Origin: Nocardiopsis composta
Lineage (GTDB): Bacteria > Actinomycetota > Actinomycetes > Streptosporangiales > Streptosporangiaceae
Length of the DNA: 64,000 nt
Direction of reading: 5' to 3'
Assembly: GCF_014200805.1 (NCBI RefSeq)
Contig: NZ_JACHDB010000002.1
Span: forward strand, 1,279,132 to 1,343,131
Shown here one piece after another: positions 35,688 through 46,500 of the stretch; position 1 is the first letter of the stretch, and every line of letters begins with the position of its first letter. Both the position numbers and the translations under genes were made by a program. The notes below the pieces were generated by a model, which was not told where the DNA came from, searched no databases, and saw nothing but the letters and a program-made list of their open reading frames with translations.

Positions 35688-36914
35688 CTAGAAGATCTCT
35701 GGGCAGTGCGGTTCCCGGTCCTCCAGGAACGCGGCGGACAGGGCGCGGGCGACGCCGTGGTCGACGATGTCGACCGTGCCGGCCGCGGCCAGGGCCCCCA
35801 GCCGGGTGCCGCCCATCAGGAGGGCGCCGAGGTCGGCGATGTCCATCCGTAGGTGGGGGGAGGCGGTGACAGGGTGGGCGTTCGCGGTCCCGTCCGATTC
35901 GACTCTCAGGCGCCACCGGCCCTGGTTCCACGGACAGAAGCGGTCGGCGATCTCCAGTACCGCCTCGACGGGGCGGGCGTAGCGCCGGGCGCGCAGTGCG
36001 CGCTCCAGGTCGACCACGCGCACCCAGAGGTTGTCACGGATCTGGGGTCGGGGCGCGCGGAGGTCGGAGAGCAGGTCGAGGAGGGGTTCGTCGGGCGCCA
36101 CTGATTCCACCGCGATCTCGGCCACCAGGTCCAGGTCGAGGATGTGGCGCCACAGGGACCGGTAGGCCTGGGGGGTGGCCGCGACCAGCTCCGCCACCGT
36201 GACCGTGCAGGCCGCGCCGAGGTCGTCGAACGCGGGGGTGACCCGGTATACCGCGTAGCCCTGCGGGTGCACGGCGAACCGGGGGCGGTCGCCGGGGGCG
36301 TCGGTGCCGAGGATCTGCGCCCAGTGCCGGTGGTCGCGCTGCAGCCATCCGGTCCGTTGGGCGGACACCTCCTTATAGGGCAGGAGCAGGCGGGGGTCAT
36401 CCGGTGCGCAGTCCACCTCGTCGACGAGGCCGTCGGTGTCCAGGCCCGGCCGGAACGCCGCCTGGCCGGGCACCCGGATCCGTGCCTGGCGCGTGGCGGT
36501 CCCGTAACCGAAACGCCGGTAGATGCCGCTTTCCGAAGCGAGCAGGATGCTGATGGGCTGCTCGCCCTGCCGGTAGGTCTCCTCCAGCTGCGCGCGTACC
36601 AGCGCGGTGAGTCCGCCGCGGCGACGGTAGGGGGCGGCGATCGACATGCCGGTCATGGCCGCGGCCGGGCACTGTCGCCCTCCGGGCAGTGTGATGGTGC
36701 GGGCGAATGCGCCTCCGCCGCCGACCAGCCGTTCACGGTGAAAGACACCGTGGAAGCGCTCGGCCCCGAACCGGTCCAGGTAGCGCCGGCGCTCCTCGGG
36801 GCCGGGGCGGCTGAAGAACACGGTGGCAGCGACGTCGTGGAATTCTCCGACCTCATCGGCGTCGAGCCTGCGTGCGACCAGCCGATCGCCGCTCCGGCCG
36901 GTGCCGTCCGGCAT
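35688..36914 (-). CDS. Eis-like GNAT N-acetyltransferase
   Basis: The protein has 408 residues; GGGAGG precedes the ATG at 36914. The tandem-GNAT plus sterol-carrier-like layout of Eis proteins is visible: AMTGMSIAAPYRRRGGLTALVRAQLEE (acetyl-CoA loop), ESGIYRRFGYGTATRQARIRV, a second GNAT-like half, and the terminal ...HCPEIF whose carboxylate is catalytic in Eis. Length matches the family (about 400). Eis enzymes acetylate amines on aminoglycosides, polyamines and peptides. Inside this operon it could acetylate a free amine of the alkaloid as self-protection or tailoring; that is inference. Confidence 0.85.
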   Translation of the reverse strand: MPDGTGRSGDRLVARRLDADEVGEFHDVAATVFFSRPGPEERRRYLDRFGAERFHGVFHRERLVGGGGAFARTITLPGGRQCPAAAMTGMSIAAPYRRRGGLTALVRAQLEETYRQGEQPISILLASESGIYRRFGYGTATRQARIRVPGQAAFRPGLDTDGLVDEVDCAPDDPRLLLPYKEVSAQRTGWLQRDHRHWAQILGTDAPGDRPRFAVHPQGYAVYRVTPAFDDLGAACTVTVAELVAATPQAYRSLWRHILDLDLVAEIAVESVAPDEPLLDLLSDLRAPRPQIRDNLWVRVVDLERALRARRYARPVEAVLEIADRFCPWNQGRWRLRVESDGTANAHPVTASPHLRMDIADLGALLMGGTRLGALAAAGTVDIVDHGVARALSAAFLEDREPHCPEIF

Positions 36915-36961
36915 TTCGCCTCCCAGTTGCTTGAGCGGTCCGTCTCGCGGCGGCTTCGATG

Positions 36962-37159
36962 TCAGGAGGGGGAGACCCCGGGAACAGGGGCATGGAGCGC
37001 TTCGATGTGGGCGAGGCATTCCGCTCTGGTCCCGGAGAAGCCCGCGGCGCGCCAGCCCGGAGGCATATCGCGGCTCTGGGGCCACAGCGAGTGGTCTCCG
37101 GCCTCGTTCACCACCACGGTGCAGGGGTGGTCCGGGTCATCCGACAGGAAGGCGGACAT
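36962..37159 (-). CDS. MbtH-like NRPS accessory protein, unusual C-terminus
   Basis: The protein has 65 residues from ATG 37159 (GAGAGG upstream); ATG 37186 would add nine residues. It keeps the family core V-V-N-E-x-x-x-H-S-L-W-P, PPGWR and the helix AECLAHIE. The usual C-terminal W-T-D-M-R-P is replaced by ALHAPVPGVSPS, so the third conserved Trp is absent. MbtH proteins bind adenylation domains and are needed for their folding or activity; the stand-alone A protein and the two A domains of the large NRPS are the candidates. Confidence 0.85.
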   Translation of the reverse strand: MSAFLSDDPDHPCTVVVNEAGDHSLWPQSRDMPPGWRAAGFSGTRAECLAHIEALHAPVPGVSPS

Positions 37160-37182
37160 AGAGGGATCCTCTCGTAGGCGGT

Positions 37183-39492
37183 TCACAGGGACTTCTCGGT
37201 GACGGCCAGGGTCCCGTTGGACCAGCCCTCGACGTCGAGGCAGGCCGCGGGGGTGTAGGCGGGGTTCTTCGGGGGCGTGGGGAAGCGGTCATCCCCGGCG
37301 GGGGTGGGGAGTCCGTCGGAGCGGTCGGCCACGCGCAGCAGTACCGGTCCGTGCGTCAGCTCCAGCACGAGGCGGAAACCTCCGGCGGGGACGGCGTGCA
37401 GCCACAGCTCCCACGGCCCGTCGTTGGCGGGGGAGGTGGGGGCGGAAGCCGGTCCTTCGGCCAGCGACCAGGAGCGCACCCCACCGGAGCGCACGGCCAG
37501 CGAGATCTGCCGGGCCCCCCGGGGGGAGGACACGTCGACCACCACGCGTCGCCCGTGCTCGTGCGGCTCCTCCGAGACCACGTCGACCACGGGAGGCGGC
37601 AGTTCCACAAGGGCGGCCGGGGCGTGCAGGAGATCCCTGCTCCAGCCGGGGAAATAGACGTCGAGGGGGCCCTTGCCCGGGTGGTCGCCCAGGAACGGCC
37701 TGGTGGCCTCCCCCGGTTCGTCATCGGTGCTCAGCCAGAACGCGCGCCCCCGGTCGGTGTCGACCAGGTACATCAGCGCATAAGGGTGGGGGCGGTCAGG
37801 CGTCGGCCGCCCCAGGCAAAACTGGCGCACGGTCAGCACGCCGGCGGCCACTAGGGACGCCCCCAGCAGTAGGCGCCGCGCCCGCTTCCCGGTCTGGCGC
37901 CACATGAGCGGTCCGGTGAGCTCTCCGGCCAGCTGCATCATCGCCATGGCCGGTACGGCGATCCTGGGGGTAAGTCCCTGGTAGGTGAGCGCGGCACGCG
38001 GGACGAGCAGCGCCACAGCGGGGGCGGCCGCCGCCAACTGCCCGAGGAGGCGGACGCCCGGCCGCCGGGAGGGGGCCGTGAGCAGGGCGACCCCGCTTCC
38101 CAGCAGGGGCAGGGCGGCAAGGTGCGCGGCGCCGGGCAGCCACCGGGCGCAGCCCAGGGCCGCGGCGGCCAGTGGGGTCGCGGCCGCGGCCATCCGGAGC
38201 TCGTCCGAGCCCGGCCGGGAGGCGGCCGCGCCGGCCACCGAGAGCAGACCCAGCGCGGCGAACAGCTCGTTCGAGCGGTAGAAGTCGCCGTGGCGGCGGA
38301 ACTCCGGGCGAACGCGACCCAGCAGGGCCACCAGCCCTTGAGCGGCCAACGCCCCTCCCGCCAGCCGTCCCCACAGCGCCGCCTGACCACAGAACAGGTC
38401 GCGCGGAGAGGTGCCGGATTGCCGCATCCAGTGTGCGAGGGCACCTGCCCAGAGCGCGGCCGCGGCGGCGGCCAACGGGCCGGCCGCCCGCCGGGGATAA
38501 GAGATGGTCTTGCCGTTGGCGAGAGTGAAGTAGGCCGCCTCCCGCTCTTCACGGGCGGACAGGTCGGTTCTGCGCAGCCGCTCGGCGAGCGCGAGTGCGA
38601 GCTCCCCGTGGTGCTGGAGACTGGCGGGGTCCACACGTTCGATGTCGTCCAGGCGCGTGTGGTAGTGGGCGAAGTCGCCGATGTGGGCGAAGTTGAGTCC
38701 GGGAATCCCCCACGTGCGCGCGACGGCGAAGTCGGTGCTGTTGGGAATGCGCCGGTACACCTCGCCGAACAGGGAATCGGCGAAATGGGGGAGGCCGCTG
38801 CGGGCCAAGGCCGACACCAGGTCCGCTTCGCCGGGCCCGGTCTCGAACATCAGGACGGGGCCGGAGGTGCCGCGTGCTTCGAAGTTCAGCATTGCGCCGA
38901 CCCGCCGGACCAGCGGCTCCTCCTCGAAGAGCGCCTTGGCGCCCAAGAGCCCCAGTTCCTCGCCGTCGGTGAGGGCGATGACGACATCGTTGCGGGCCGG
39001 ACCGCGACTCTTCAGCGCGCGGGCGACCTCGACCAGTGCTGCGGCCGGGACGCCGGCGTCGCTGGCCCCGGGGCCCTGGGCGACCGAGTCGTAGTGGCTC
39101 GTCAGGAGGACCGCCTGCCCCTGAAGGGCTGTCCCCGGCAGGCGGGCCACGATGTTGTGGACCTTGCCGGCGGCGAGGTTGGCGGGGCCGTAGGGCATGC
39201 GGCCGTACCCCTCGGCGGCCACGGCCTCCTGCACGTGGACGTCGAACCCCGCCTGAGCCAACTGCTCGGCCAGGTAGGCCCGGGCCTTCTCCGCGGCGGG
39301 GGAGCCGGTGGGCCGAGGCTCCTGCGCGATCGTGTGCAGATGGCGCTGCGCCCGCTCCGCTGAGAAGTGTTCGGGCGGAGCCTGGGCACTGGCCGGCGCG
39401 GGCGGGCGCATGGCCCGGATCGCTGCCGTCGCCCCGGCCAAAAGGGCCAGTGGCAGCCCGACTCCGGTCAATGCCTTGGCGATTCGGGGCAT
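37183..39492 (-). CDS. Membrane-bound M28 metallopeptidase (SfmE-like leader peptidase)
   Basis: The protein has 769 residues. An N-terminal anchor (LTGVGLPLALLAGATAAI) is followed by an M28 zinc aminopeptidase domain with ligands visible as His133 (TSHYDS), Asp145 (GASDAG), Glu178/179 (TDGEELGLLG), Glu205 and His278 (HYHTRLDD). Then come about seven membrane helices (residues ~335-600) and a C-terminal beta-rich exported domain. This layout matches the membrane M28 peptidase SfmE, which removes the N-acyl leader residue from the saframycin precursor outside the cell. By analogy this enzyme would release the prodrug cap made by the NRPS. The family assignment is firm, the pathway role inferred. 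Confidence 0.88.
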   Translation of the reverse strand: MPRIAKALTGVGLPLALLAGATAAIRAMRPPAPASAQAPPEHFSAERAQRHLHTIAQEPRPTGSPAAEKARAYLAEQLAQAGFDVHVQEAVAAEGYGRMPYGPANLAAGKVHNIVARLPGTALQGQAVLLTSHYDSVAQGPGASDAGVPAAALVEVARALKSRGPARNDVVIALTDGEELGLLGAKALFEEEPLVRRVGAMLNFEARGTSGPVLMFETGPGEADLVSALARSGLPHFADSLFGEVYRRIPNSTDFAVARTWGIPGLNFAHIGDFAHYHTRLDDIERVDPASLQHHGELALALAERLRRTDLSAREEREAAYFTLANGKTISYPRRAAGPLAAAAAALWAGALAHWMRQSGTSPRDLFCGQAALWGRLAGGALAAQGLVALLGRVRPEFRRHGDFYRSNELFAALGLLSVAGAAASRPGSDELRMAAAATPLAAAALGCARWLPGAAHLAALPLLGSGVALLTAPSRRPGVRLLGQLAAAAPAVALLVPRAALTYQGLTPRIAVPAMAMMQLAGELTGPLMWRQTGKRARRLLLGASLVAAGVLTVRQFCLGRPTPDRPHPYALMYLVDTDRGRAFWLSTDDEPGEATRPFLGDHPGKGPLDVYFPGWSRDLLHAPAALVELPPPVVDVVSEEPHEHGRRVVVDVSSPRGARQISLAVRSGGVRSWSLAEGPASAPTSPANDGPWELWLHAVPAGGFRLVLELTHGPVLLRVADRSDGLPTPAGDDRFPTPPKNPAYTPAACLDVEGWSNGTLAVTEKSL

Positions 39493-39546
39493 GGACGTTT
39501 CTCCTTCTTCGGAGCAGACGGTGGTCTGGCGGATCCGGCGAGCAGG

Positions 39547-40599
39547 TCAGTCCTCTGGCGCTGAGGACAGCAGCGACAGCCGCTGGCGGCGCAGCCGGTC
39601 CAGCACGCTGGGCCCCGACGCCGAGGCCGAACCGCGCGATCCCGAGGAGGCGAGCAGGCTCGGCTCCTCGCCGACGAAGTGCGAGCAGACGTTACGGTGC
39701 GCGTCGTAGGTGGTCGCCAGGACCGACTCGAACTCCTCCGCCTGCCTGGGGGCATGCCGGGCGAGCTGGGTCCATGAACGGCTCACGGCTCGGATCTGGC
39801 GGATCAGCTCCTCGTGGTCCCGCCAGTGCAGGCCGCTCATCCTCGGAGGGGCGACGGGGGGCATGAGGGTGGGGCGGATCCGCGTGGTGTAGTCGGTCGG
39901 GCTGGCGTCGGCGGCGAAGCGCAGGGTGGCGCGCCCGCTGCTCATCATCACCGCGGCCACCCCGAGGGCGGTCCGTGCGGAGGCCGGGGCCCCGCGCTGC
40001 TGCGCCTGGCGGGCGTGGGCCAGGGCGAGCGCGCACGCTTGGCAGATCGCCATGAACAGGTGGTGGCCTCGCACCCACCGGACGAGGACGCCGTCGTCGG
40101 CGTTGGACTCCGGCCCCTCCTCGGGAGGAGAGGCCAGGGGCGGCCGAGAGGACGGCCGGTCGTCTCCGCCGAGCCAGCCGAGCATCGTGTCGAAGCCGTG
40201 CACCAGCGCGGTCCACTCCTCGGCGGGGAGGCGCGTCCCGTGGTCGGCCGCCGCCTCGACCACCCCGGCGGCGGCCTTGAGCAGGCCGTCGAGCATCAAC
40301 GGCAGGGGCGGCCCGGCCACCCGGACGATGCCGAACGCCTCGTCGTTGTCCCGGTTGGCCTGCGACTCCCTCGGGTCGTCCTCGATCGGGTCGGGGGAGG
40401 GGAGGGGGAGCGTCTTGCGTGCGGCCCGCATCGCCTCGGCGAACAGGGAGAGATCACGGCGGACATCCGCGGCGCCGGTCCGTTCGGTGATCGGCGCGAC
40501 CAGATCTGTCGCCGGGCCGGCCGGGGGCAGGGCGGTCAGCTCTTCTGGGATTCCCAGATGGAAAGGGATGTCGGCCGACTGTGAGGGGCTCCAATCCAT
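39547..40599 (-). CDS. SfmD-like heme-dependent tyrosine hydroxylase
   Basis: The protein has 350 residues; its ATG overlaps the NRPS stop by one base. Fold cues recall the tryptophan-dioxygenase superfamily. The key feature is His301-x-x-x-Cys305 near the C-terminus with His262 39 residues before it. This equals the spacing I remember for the heme-binding H(x)nHxxxC motif of SfmD (His274, His313, Cys317), the enzyme that uses hydrogen peroxide to hydroxylate 3-methyltyrosine. SfmD-type hydroxylases are a marker of saframycin-class pathways. With the O-methyltransferase it would give 3-hydroxy-5-methyl-O-methyltyrosine, the building block of the tetrahydroisoquinoline core. The numbers from the literature are from memory. 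Confidence 0.75.
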   Translation of the reverse strand: MDWSPSQSADIPFHLGIPEELTALPPAGPATDLVAPITERTGAADVRRDLSLFAEAMRAARKTLPLPSPDPIEDDPRESQANRDNDEAFGIVRVAGPPLPLMLDGLLKAAAGVVEAAADHGTRLPAEEWTALVHGFDTMLGWLGGDDRPSSRPPLASPPEEGPESNADDGVLVRWVRGHHLFMAICQACALALAHARQAQQRGAPASARTALGVAAVMMSSGRATLRFAADASPTDYTTRIRPTLMPPVAPPRMSGLHWRDHEELIRQIRAVSRSWTQLARHAPRQAEEFESVLATTYDAHRNVCSHFVGEEPSLLASSGSRGSASASGPSVLDRLRRQRLSLLSSAPED

Positions 40600-43500
40600 C
40601 AGTGGCTCCTTCCAATCGCGCCGGAGGCCTCGCCGGTGGGGCTCGGCAGGAACCCGATCCCCTCCAGATAGCGAAGGATCGAATGGGCCATCGATTCGTC
40701 GATGGGCGGGCAGGAGATTTCAGACCCCGCCAGCTGTCGAAGGGTGTTCGCGCATTCTTCTCCGGGCCGGGTCTCATGGATGTAGCGGGGGTCGAGGGCC
40801 CGGTAGGTCTCTACGGAGGCGTCTCGGACCAGTGGAGCGATGGGGTAGAGCGGGTGGGCCGGGCCGACTTCCAGGGCGCGCCGACGGCCCTCCTCGAAGG
40901 GGACGATGTCGAATTCATAGCCATAGGTTCTGACCCACTCGGCGAACTGCCGTGTCGGAACGGGGCGCGGATTGAACACGTGGTAGAAGTCGCCCAGGGA
41001 ATCGCTTTGCAGCGAGATGTGCACGATCGCTTGTGCGGTGTAGTCCACCGGTACGGAGTCGAGGATTCTCGGGAAGTCGGGGACGACTCCCATGGCCAGG
41101 TAGCCGCGCAGCGCCACCAGCAGGTAGTCGGTGGTCTGGGTCACGCCCGAGCGGGTGTGGCCCATGATCAGGCCGGGGCGGAAGATGGTCACCGGGATGC
41201 CGCGTTCCCGCGCCATGTTCACGATCTTTTCCGCCGCCCACTTGCTTCCGGTGTATCCGGCCGGAACGCCGACGGCGGAATGCAGAGGCGCGTCGTTCTC
41301 CAGGAACGGCCGAGGGCTGTGGGTGGCCAGGAGCGTGTCGATCGTCGAGACGTAGTGCACCGCCTTCAAGGTGCGGGTGCAGGCGAGTTCGATGATGCGG
41401 TGGGTTCCGACGACGTTGGGCTCCTTCAGGGCGGAGTAGGGGTAGACGAAGTTGACCAGGGCCCCGTTGTGGTAGATCGCATCGACCGTCTCGGCCAGCT
41501 CGTTCCACTTCTGCTCCGACAAGCCGAGCCGGGGCTCGCCCAGGTCGCCGGCCAGGCATCGGACCCGCTCGATGCGCCTGCCGACATCGATGCCGTGGCC
41601 GCGCAGGCCGTCGACGATGCGCTGCTTGGCGGTCTCGTCGTCTCGCCCCCGGCACAGGCACACGACTTCTGCCTCCGTGCGGAGCAGGAGCTCTTCGAGT
41701 AGATGCAGCCCGAGGTAGCCGGTGGCGCCGGTCAGCAGCACCCGGCCCGGCGCCGCCCAGTTCGCGTGCGGGAGCCCGTCGGGGGTCACACCGGCGTCCA
41801 GTCGCCCGTCAGCCTCCAGTGTCGCCGAGTGTTTGCGGGCCAAGACGCCGTCCATCCCCTCCTTGCGGTAGACCCCGATCACCTCGGCCACACCGGCCAC
41901 GGTGGGCACCTTGAAGAACTCATGCAGCGGGATCTCCACCCCCAGGCGCTCGACCAGCACCGAGGTGAGTCGGGCGATGCTGATCGAGGTCCCGCCGGCC
42001 TCGAAGAAACCGGTGTGCACGTCGATCTCGCCCAGACCGAGGACGTCGCAGAACAGGTCGGCGACCTCGCGCTCCACCTCGTCGCGCGGTGCGGTGCGCA
42101 CGGGCGAGGAAGCGGTCGGGGCCGAGAACAGGCCGGCGATGGCCGCCCGGTCCACCTTTCCGTGCGGGGTCCGCGGCAGCTCTGCGACGGTCTCCACCGC
42201 ATCGGGCACCATGTGCGCGGGCAGGGAGGCGCGCAGCGCTTCGCGGAACCCCTCCGCCGCCGGCCCGGTCTCCTCTTCGGCGACGACCGCCGCCGCCAGC
42301 CGCGCCGAGGCGCTGCCCGCATTGAGCACCACGCAGGCCGCCTCGCGGATGCCGGCGTGGCCGGCCAGGGCCGCGTCCACCTCGCCCAGCTCCACCCGGT
42401 ACCCGCGGACCTTGACCTGGTCGTCGATGCGGCCGAGGAACTGGACGGCGCCGTCGGGCAGTCTCCGGCCGAGGTCGCCGGTACGGTAGAGGCGCGCGCC
42501 CGGGGTGGGAGCGAACGGGTCGGGCAGGAACCGCTCCGCGGTCAGGCCGGGGCGGCGGTGGTAGCCGCGGGCGACCCCGGCGCCGCCGAGCACGATCTCG
42601 CCGACCACCCCGTCGGGGACCGGTCTCAGCTCGGAGTCGACGATGTGGATCTGGGTGTTGGCCAGCGGGCCGCCGATGGGGACGGGGGCGGGGCGCCGTT
42701 CCTCGGCGGTCTCGAGGGGGATCCGGTAGGCCGAACCGTCGATGGTCGCCTCCGTGGGGCCGTACAGCTGGGCGATCTCGGCGAGCCACCGCCCGCGGAC
42801 GCGGGTGATGAGCGCTTCGGGAAGGGCCTCGCCGCCGGTGAGCACGAGGCGGATCCGGCTGCACTCCCCGGCGGCCGGATGCTCGGCCAGAGCCCCGATC
42901 AGCGAGGGCACCCCGCCCAGGACGGACACGCCTTCGTCGCGGAGCAGCCGGATCAGCCCAACGGGATCGCCCATCTCCTCATCGGAGGCGAGGACGACGG
43001 CGGCGCCGGCGGTCAGCGGCCATAGGAGGGCCCACAGCGAGGGGTCGAAGGTGAAGGCGTGGTTGTGCAGGACGCGGTCCTGGGAGGTGAGCCCCCAGGT
43101 TTCCTGGCGCCAGGCGATGTTGTTCAGCAGACCCGCATGGGGAACCTCGACCCCCTTGGGGGCGCCGCTGCTGCCCGAGGTGTAGATCAGGCAGGCGGTG
43201 CCCTCCGGGCGGGCTTCGAACGGGGCGCTGTTGGCGGGGCGCGCGGTGAGCCGGTCGAGCCGGAGGACCTGCCCGGGCGGCTCCCAGCTCCCCGTGGCGG
43301 CGGACTCGGTCAGCACCAAACGCGGGGCGCAGTCCTCCAACAGGTACTCGATGCGCTGCCGGGGGTGGGCGGGATCGATCGGGACATGGACCGCGCCGGC
43401 GCGCATGGTCCCGATCGCCGCCGCCAGCGCGTCCGGGGTGCGCCGCAGCATCACGGCGACCCGGTCGCCCGGGGCCACCCCGGCCGCGGCCAGGCTCGCC

Positions 43501-46500
43501 GCCACGACGGAGGCGCGGTCCCACAGTGCGGCGTAGTCGATGCCGGTGCCTCGGCAGCGGACGGCCGTCGCCTGGGGGGTTGTCCGCGCGCGCTCGCCGA
43601 TGAGGTGGACGACCGTCTCCTGCTCCCGCTCCCGCCGCGGCCCCCGGCCGGCGGCCAGGACCCGCTCGTGCTCGTTGGGGGCGAGCAGGGGCAGGTCCTC
43701 CACGCCCGCCTCTGGCGCCGGCCCCTGGAGCAGCGCCTCCAGGACCAGCAGGTACTCCTCCAGCACTCCGCGGATGAACGCCTCGGTGTACAGGTCGGCG
43801 TCGAAGTCGGCCCGCACGCACAGCACGTCTGCGTCCGCGTGCACGAGCAGAGCCACATCGGCATCGGTGGCCGAGGGGACCTCGGGCAGTAGACGCGGCC
43901 CTCGGTCGCGGCCCTCCGGTCGGGGACGGGCGTCGACGACGCGCAGCTGCGTCTGGAAGGAGGGCGCCCGGCTGAGGTCCCGCTTGGGCGGGTGACGCTC
44001 GAGAAGGTAGGCCAGGGGCGGCCGGGGGGCGGGGCGGTCGAGCTCAGCCAGGGCCCCGTGCAGCACCTCGGCGACCGTGCCCTCCTCGGCCGAGGTCTCC
44101 ACGGGCCGCATCTCGTCCAGGGCCCCGACAACGGGGCCATAGGACCCGGGACGCGGACGGAAGAGTCCGCTGCGCGCGGTGCGCAGCCCGCAGTGCCGCA
44201 TGAGGATCAGGTGCCAGGAGGCGAGGGCGGCGGCGGTCAGCGAACGGGTGTCGACCGCCTGGAGCGGCAGGCCGGTGCGGTCCGCGGCGGCCTGGGACCG
44301 CCGGGCTCCGCGGACGGCGGGGCGCGCCGCGGGGGGCGGGATCTCGGTCGCGGCGGGCCGCTGCTCCCGCGCGGCCCACTCGGCCGCCTCCGTGTGCGCC
44401 TCTCGGCCCGCCAGCCACTCCCGCCGTTGGGCCAGCACGCTGCTGAGCGGCGCTGCTGCGGCCTGCGGGGCGCCGGTCACCGCCGCCGCGATGTGCTCCA
44501 GGGAGGTCTCGTCGAAGAGCAGCCGGTGGCCCACGAGCAGCAGCTCGGTTCCTGCTTCCGCCTCGCTCAGGACCGCTCGCAGGAGCGGGCCCGTGGACGT
44601 GGAGAACGGCTCCTCGGCGAGGTGGGCAAAAGCCGCTGCCTCGGATCCGCCCCGGCAGAGGGCGATGTCGGCGGTGGGCAGCACCAGCCGCACGGGAACC
44701 CCGGCGACCTCGGTGAAGACGCTTCGCAGCGCTTCCTCGGCGGCCACCAGGGCCCCGAGGTTGTGCTGCGCTTCGGCGAAGTCCAGCGGTTCTTCCAGGC
44801 GGAACCGGGCGCGCACACCGGCCTGGGCGCCCCCGAGGCCTTCCAACAGCCACGCCCGGCGCTGCTCGACGGAGAGCGGATGGGCGGACGTCGCGCCGAA
44901 GTCGGTGACGGCGCGTTCCAGCTCCGCGTCGAACCACGGTGCTGCGCCCGGAGTGAAGTCCCAGTCGAGAGGAGCACCGCCCGCGGGCACCAGGGCCTGC
45001 GATCCCGTGCCCTCCAGGCGCCCCTGACCGCGTGCCACCGCCGCGGCGATCCGGTCCACCGTGGGTTCGAGGTAGAGCTGTTTGACAGGGAGGCGGACCC
45101 CCAGTTCGGCGTCGATCCTTTGGACCAGCTGCGCGGCGAGCATGGAGTGGCCGCCGACCAGGAAGAAGTCGTCGTGCACGCCGATCCGCTCGGTGCCGAG
45201 AAGGTCGCGCCAGATGTCGGCGACGCGGCGCTCCAGGTCGGTGCGCGGCTCGGTGTACTGGGCGCCCAGGTCCATGCGGCGCCCCAGCCCCGCGAGTGCG
45301 CGGCGGTCCACCTTGCCGTGCGGGGTGAGGGGGACGCGGTCGGTCTCATACAGTTCGGCCGGTACGACGGCCTCGGGCAGTGTCTGCGCGGCGTGCTGTC
45401 GGACGGTGTGCGCCCATGCCTGGTCGGCGAGGGCACCCGGGGCCGGCACGATGTGGGCCACGACGCGGGCCGAAGCACCCTGGCCGGCGACAGCGACCGC
45501 GCAGTCGTCGACTCCGGGGGCGCTCCGGAGGACGCTCTCCACCTCTGCCGGTTCCAAACGGTGGCCGCGGACCTTGACCTGGTCGTCGGTACGGCCGATG
45601 AACTCCAACCGGCCATCGGGGCGCCGCCGCACGATGTCGCCGGTGCGGTACAGAAGGCCCGGGCGCCAGGGGTCGGGGAGGAAGCGCTCGGCGGTGGCGC
45701 CGGGGTGGCCCGGGTAGCCGAGACCGACACCACGGCCGCCGATCAGCAGTTCCCCGCAGACCCCCGGGGGAACCGGCTGCATCTCCGTGTCGACCACGAC
45801 CGTTGACGTTCCGGGGATGGGGGAGCCGATGGTGACGGGGGAGCCGGGGCTCAGCCGCGCGGCGCACGACCAGATGGTCGTCTCGGTGGGCCCGTACAGG
45901 TTCCACACCCGGGCGTCCGTGGCCGTCAGGTCCTCGGCGAGGTCGGCGGGGAGGGCCTCGCCGCCGCACAGTATGCGGAACCCGGCGGGCGGGCGCCAGC
46001 CGCTGTCCAGGGCCAGCCGCCAGACCGCGGGAGTGGCCTGCGCCGTGGTCACGCCCGGCCGGGAGAGCAGCGCGGCCAGGGCGGAGCCGTCAGCGGCCGC
46101 GTCGTCGCCTACGACGTGCACGGTGCCGCCTGTGACGAGCGGGCCGAGTAGCTCCAGCAGCGAGATGTCGAAGGTCGTCGTGGTGAGCGCGAGGAGGGCC
46201 TCTCCCTCCTCCAGGCCGATCAGTTTAGTCAGGCCTTCGAGGAAGGCGGTGAGGTTGCCGTGGGAGAGCAGCACCGGCTTGGGGCGCCCGGTGGTTCCCG
46301 AGGTGAACATCAGGTAGGCGGGCGCCGCGTCCTCCGGAGCCCGGTCGCCGGGGAAGGCCTGTCCCGGGCCGGGGGCGGCGGCGAGGTCCACGGGCAGGGC
46401 CGTGTGGGCGAAGGGCGGCGGAACCTCGTCTGGGGCGTCGCAGAGGACGGATCGGACTCCGGCCTCTTCGAGCATGGCCGTCCGGCGAGCCGCGGGCAGG

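Noticed and set aside
41703..46260. Long plus-strand frames antisense to the NRPS gene
   Set aside because: They are Gly/Arg/Ala-rich without domains or ribosome sites; the minus strand carries all NRPS motifs in one frame.
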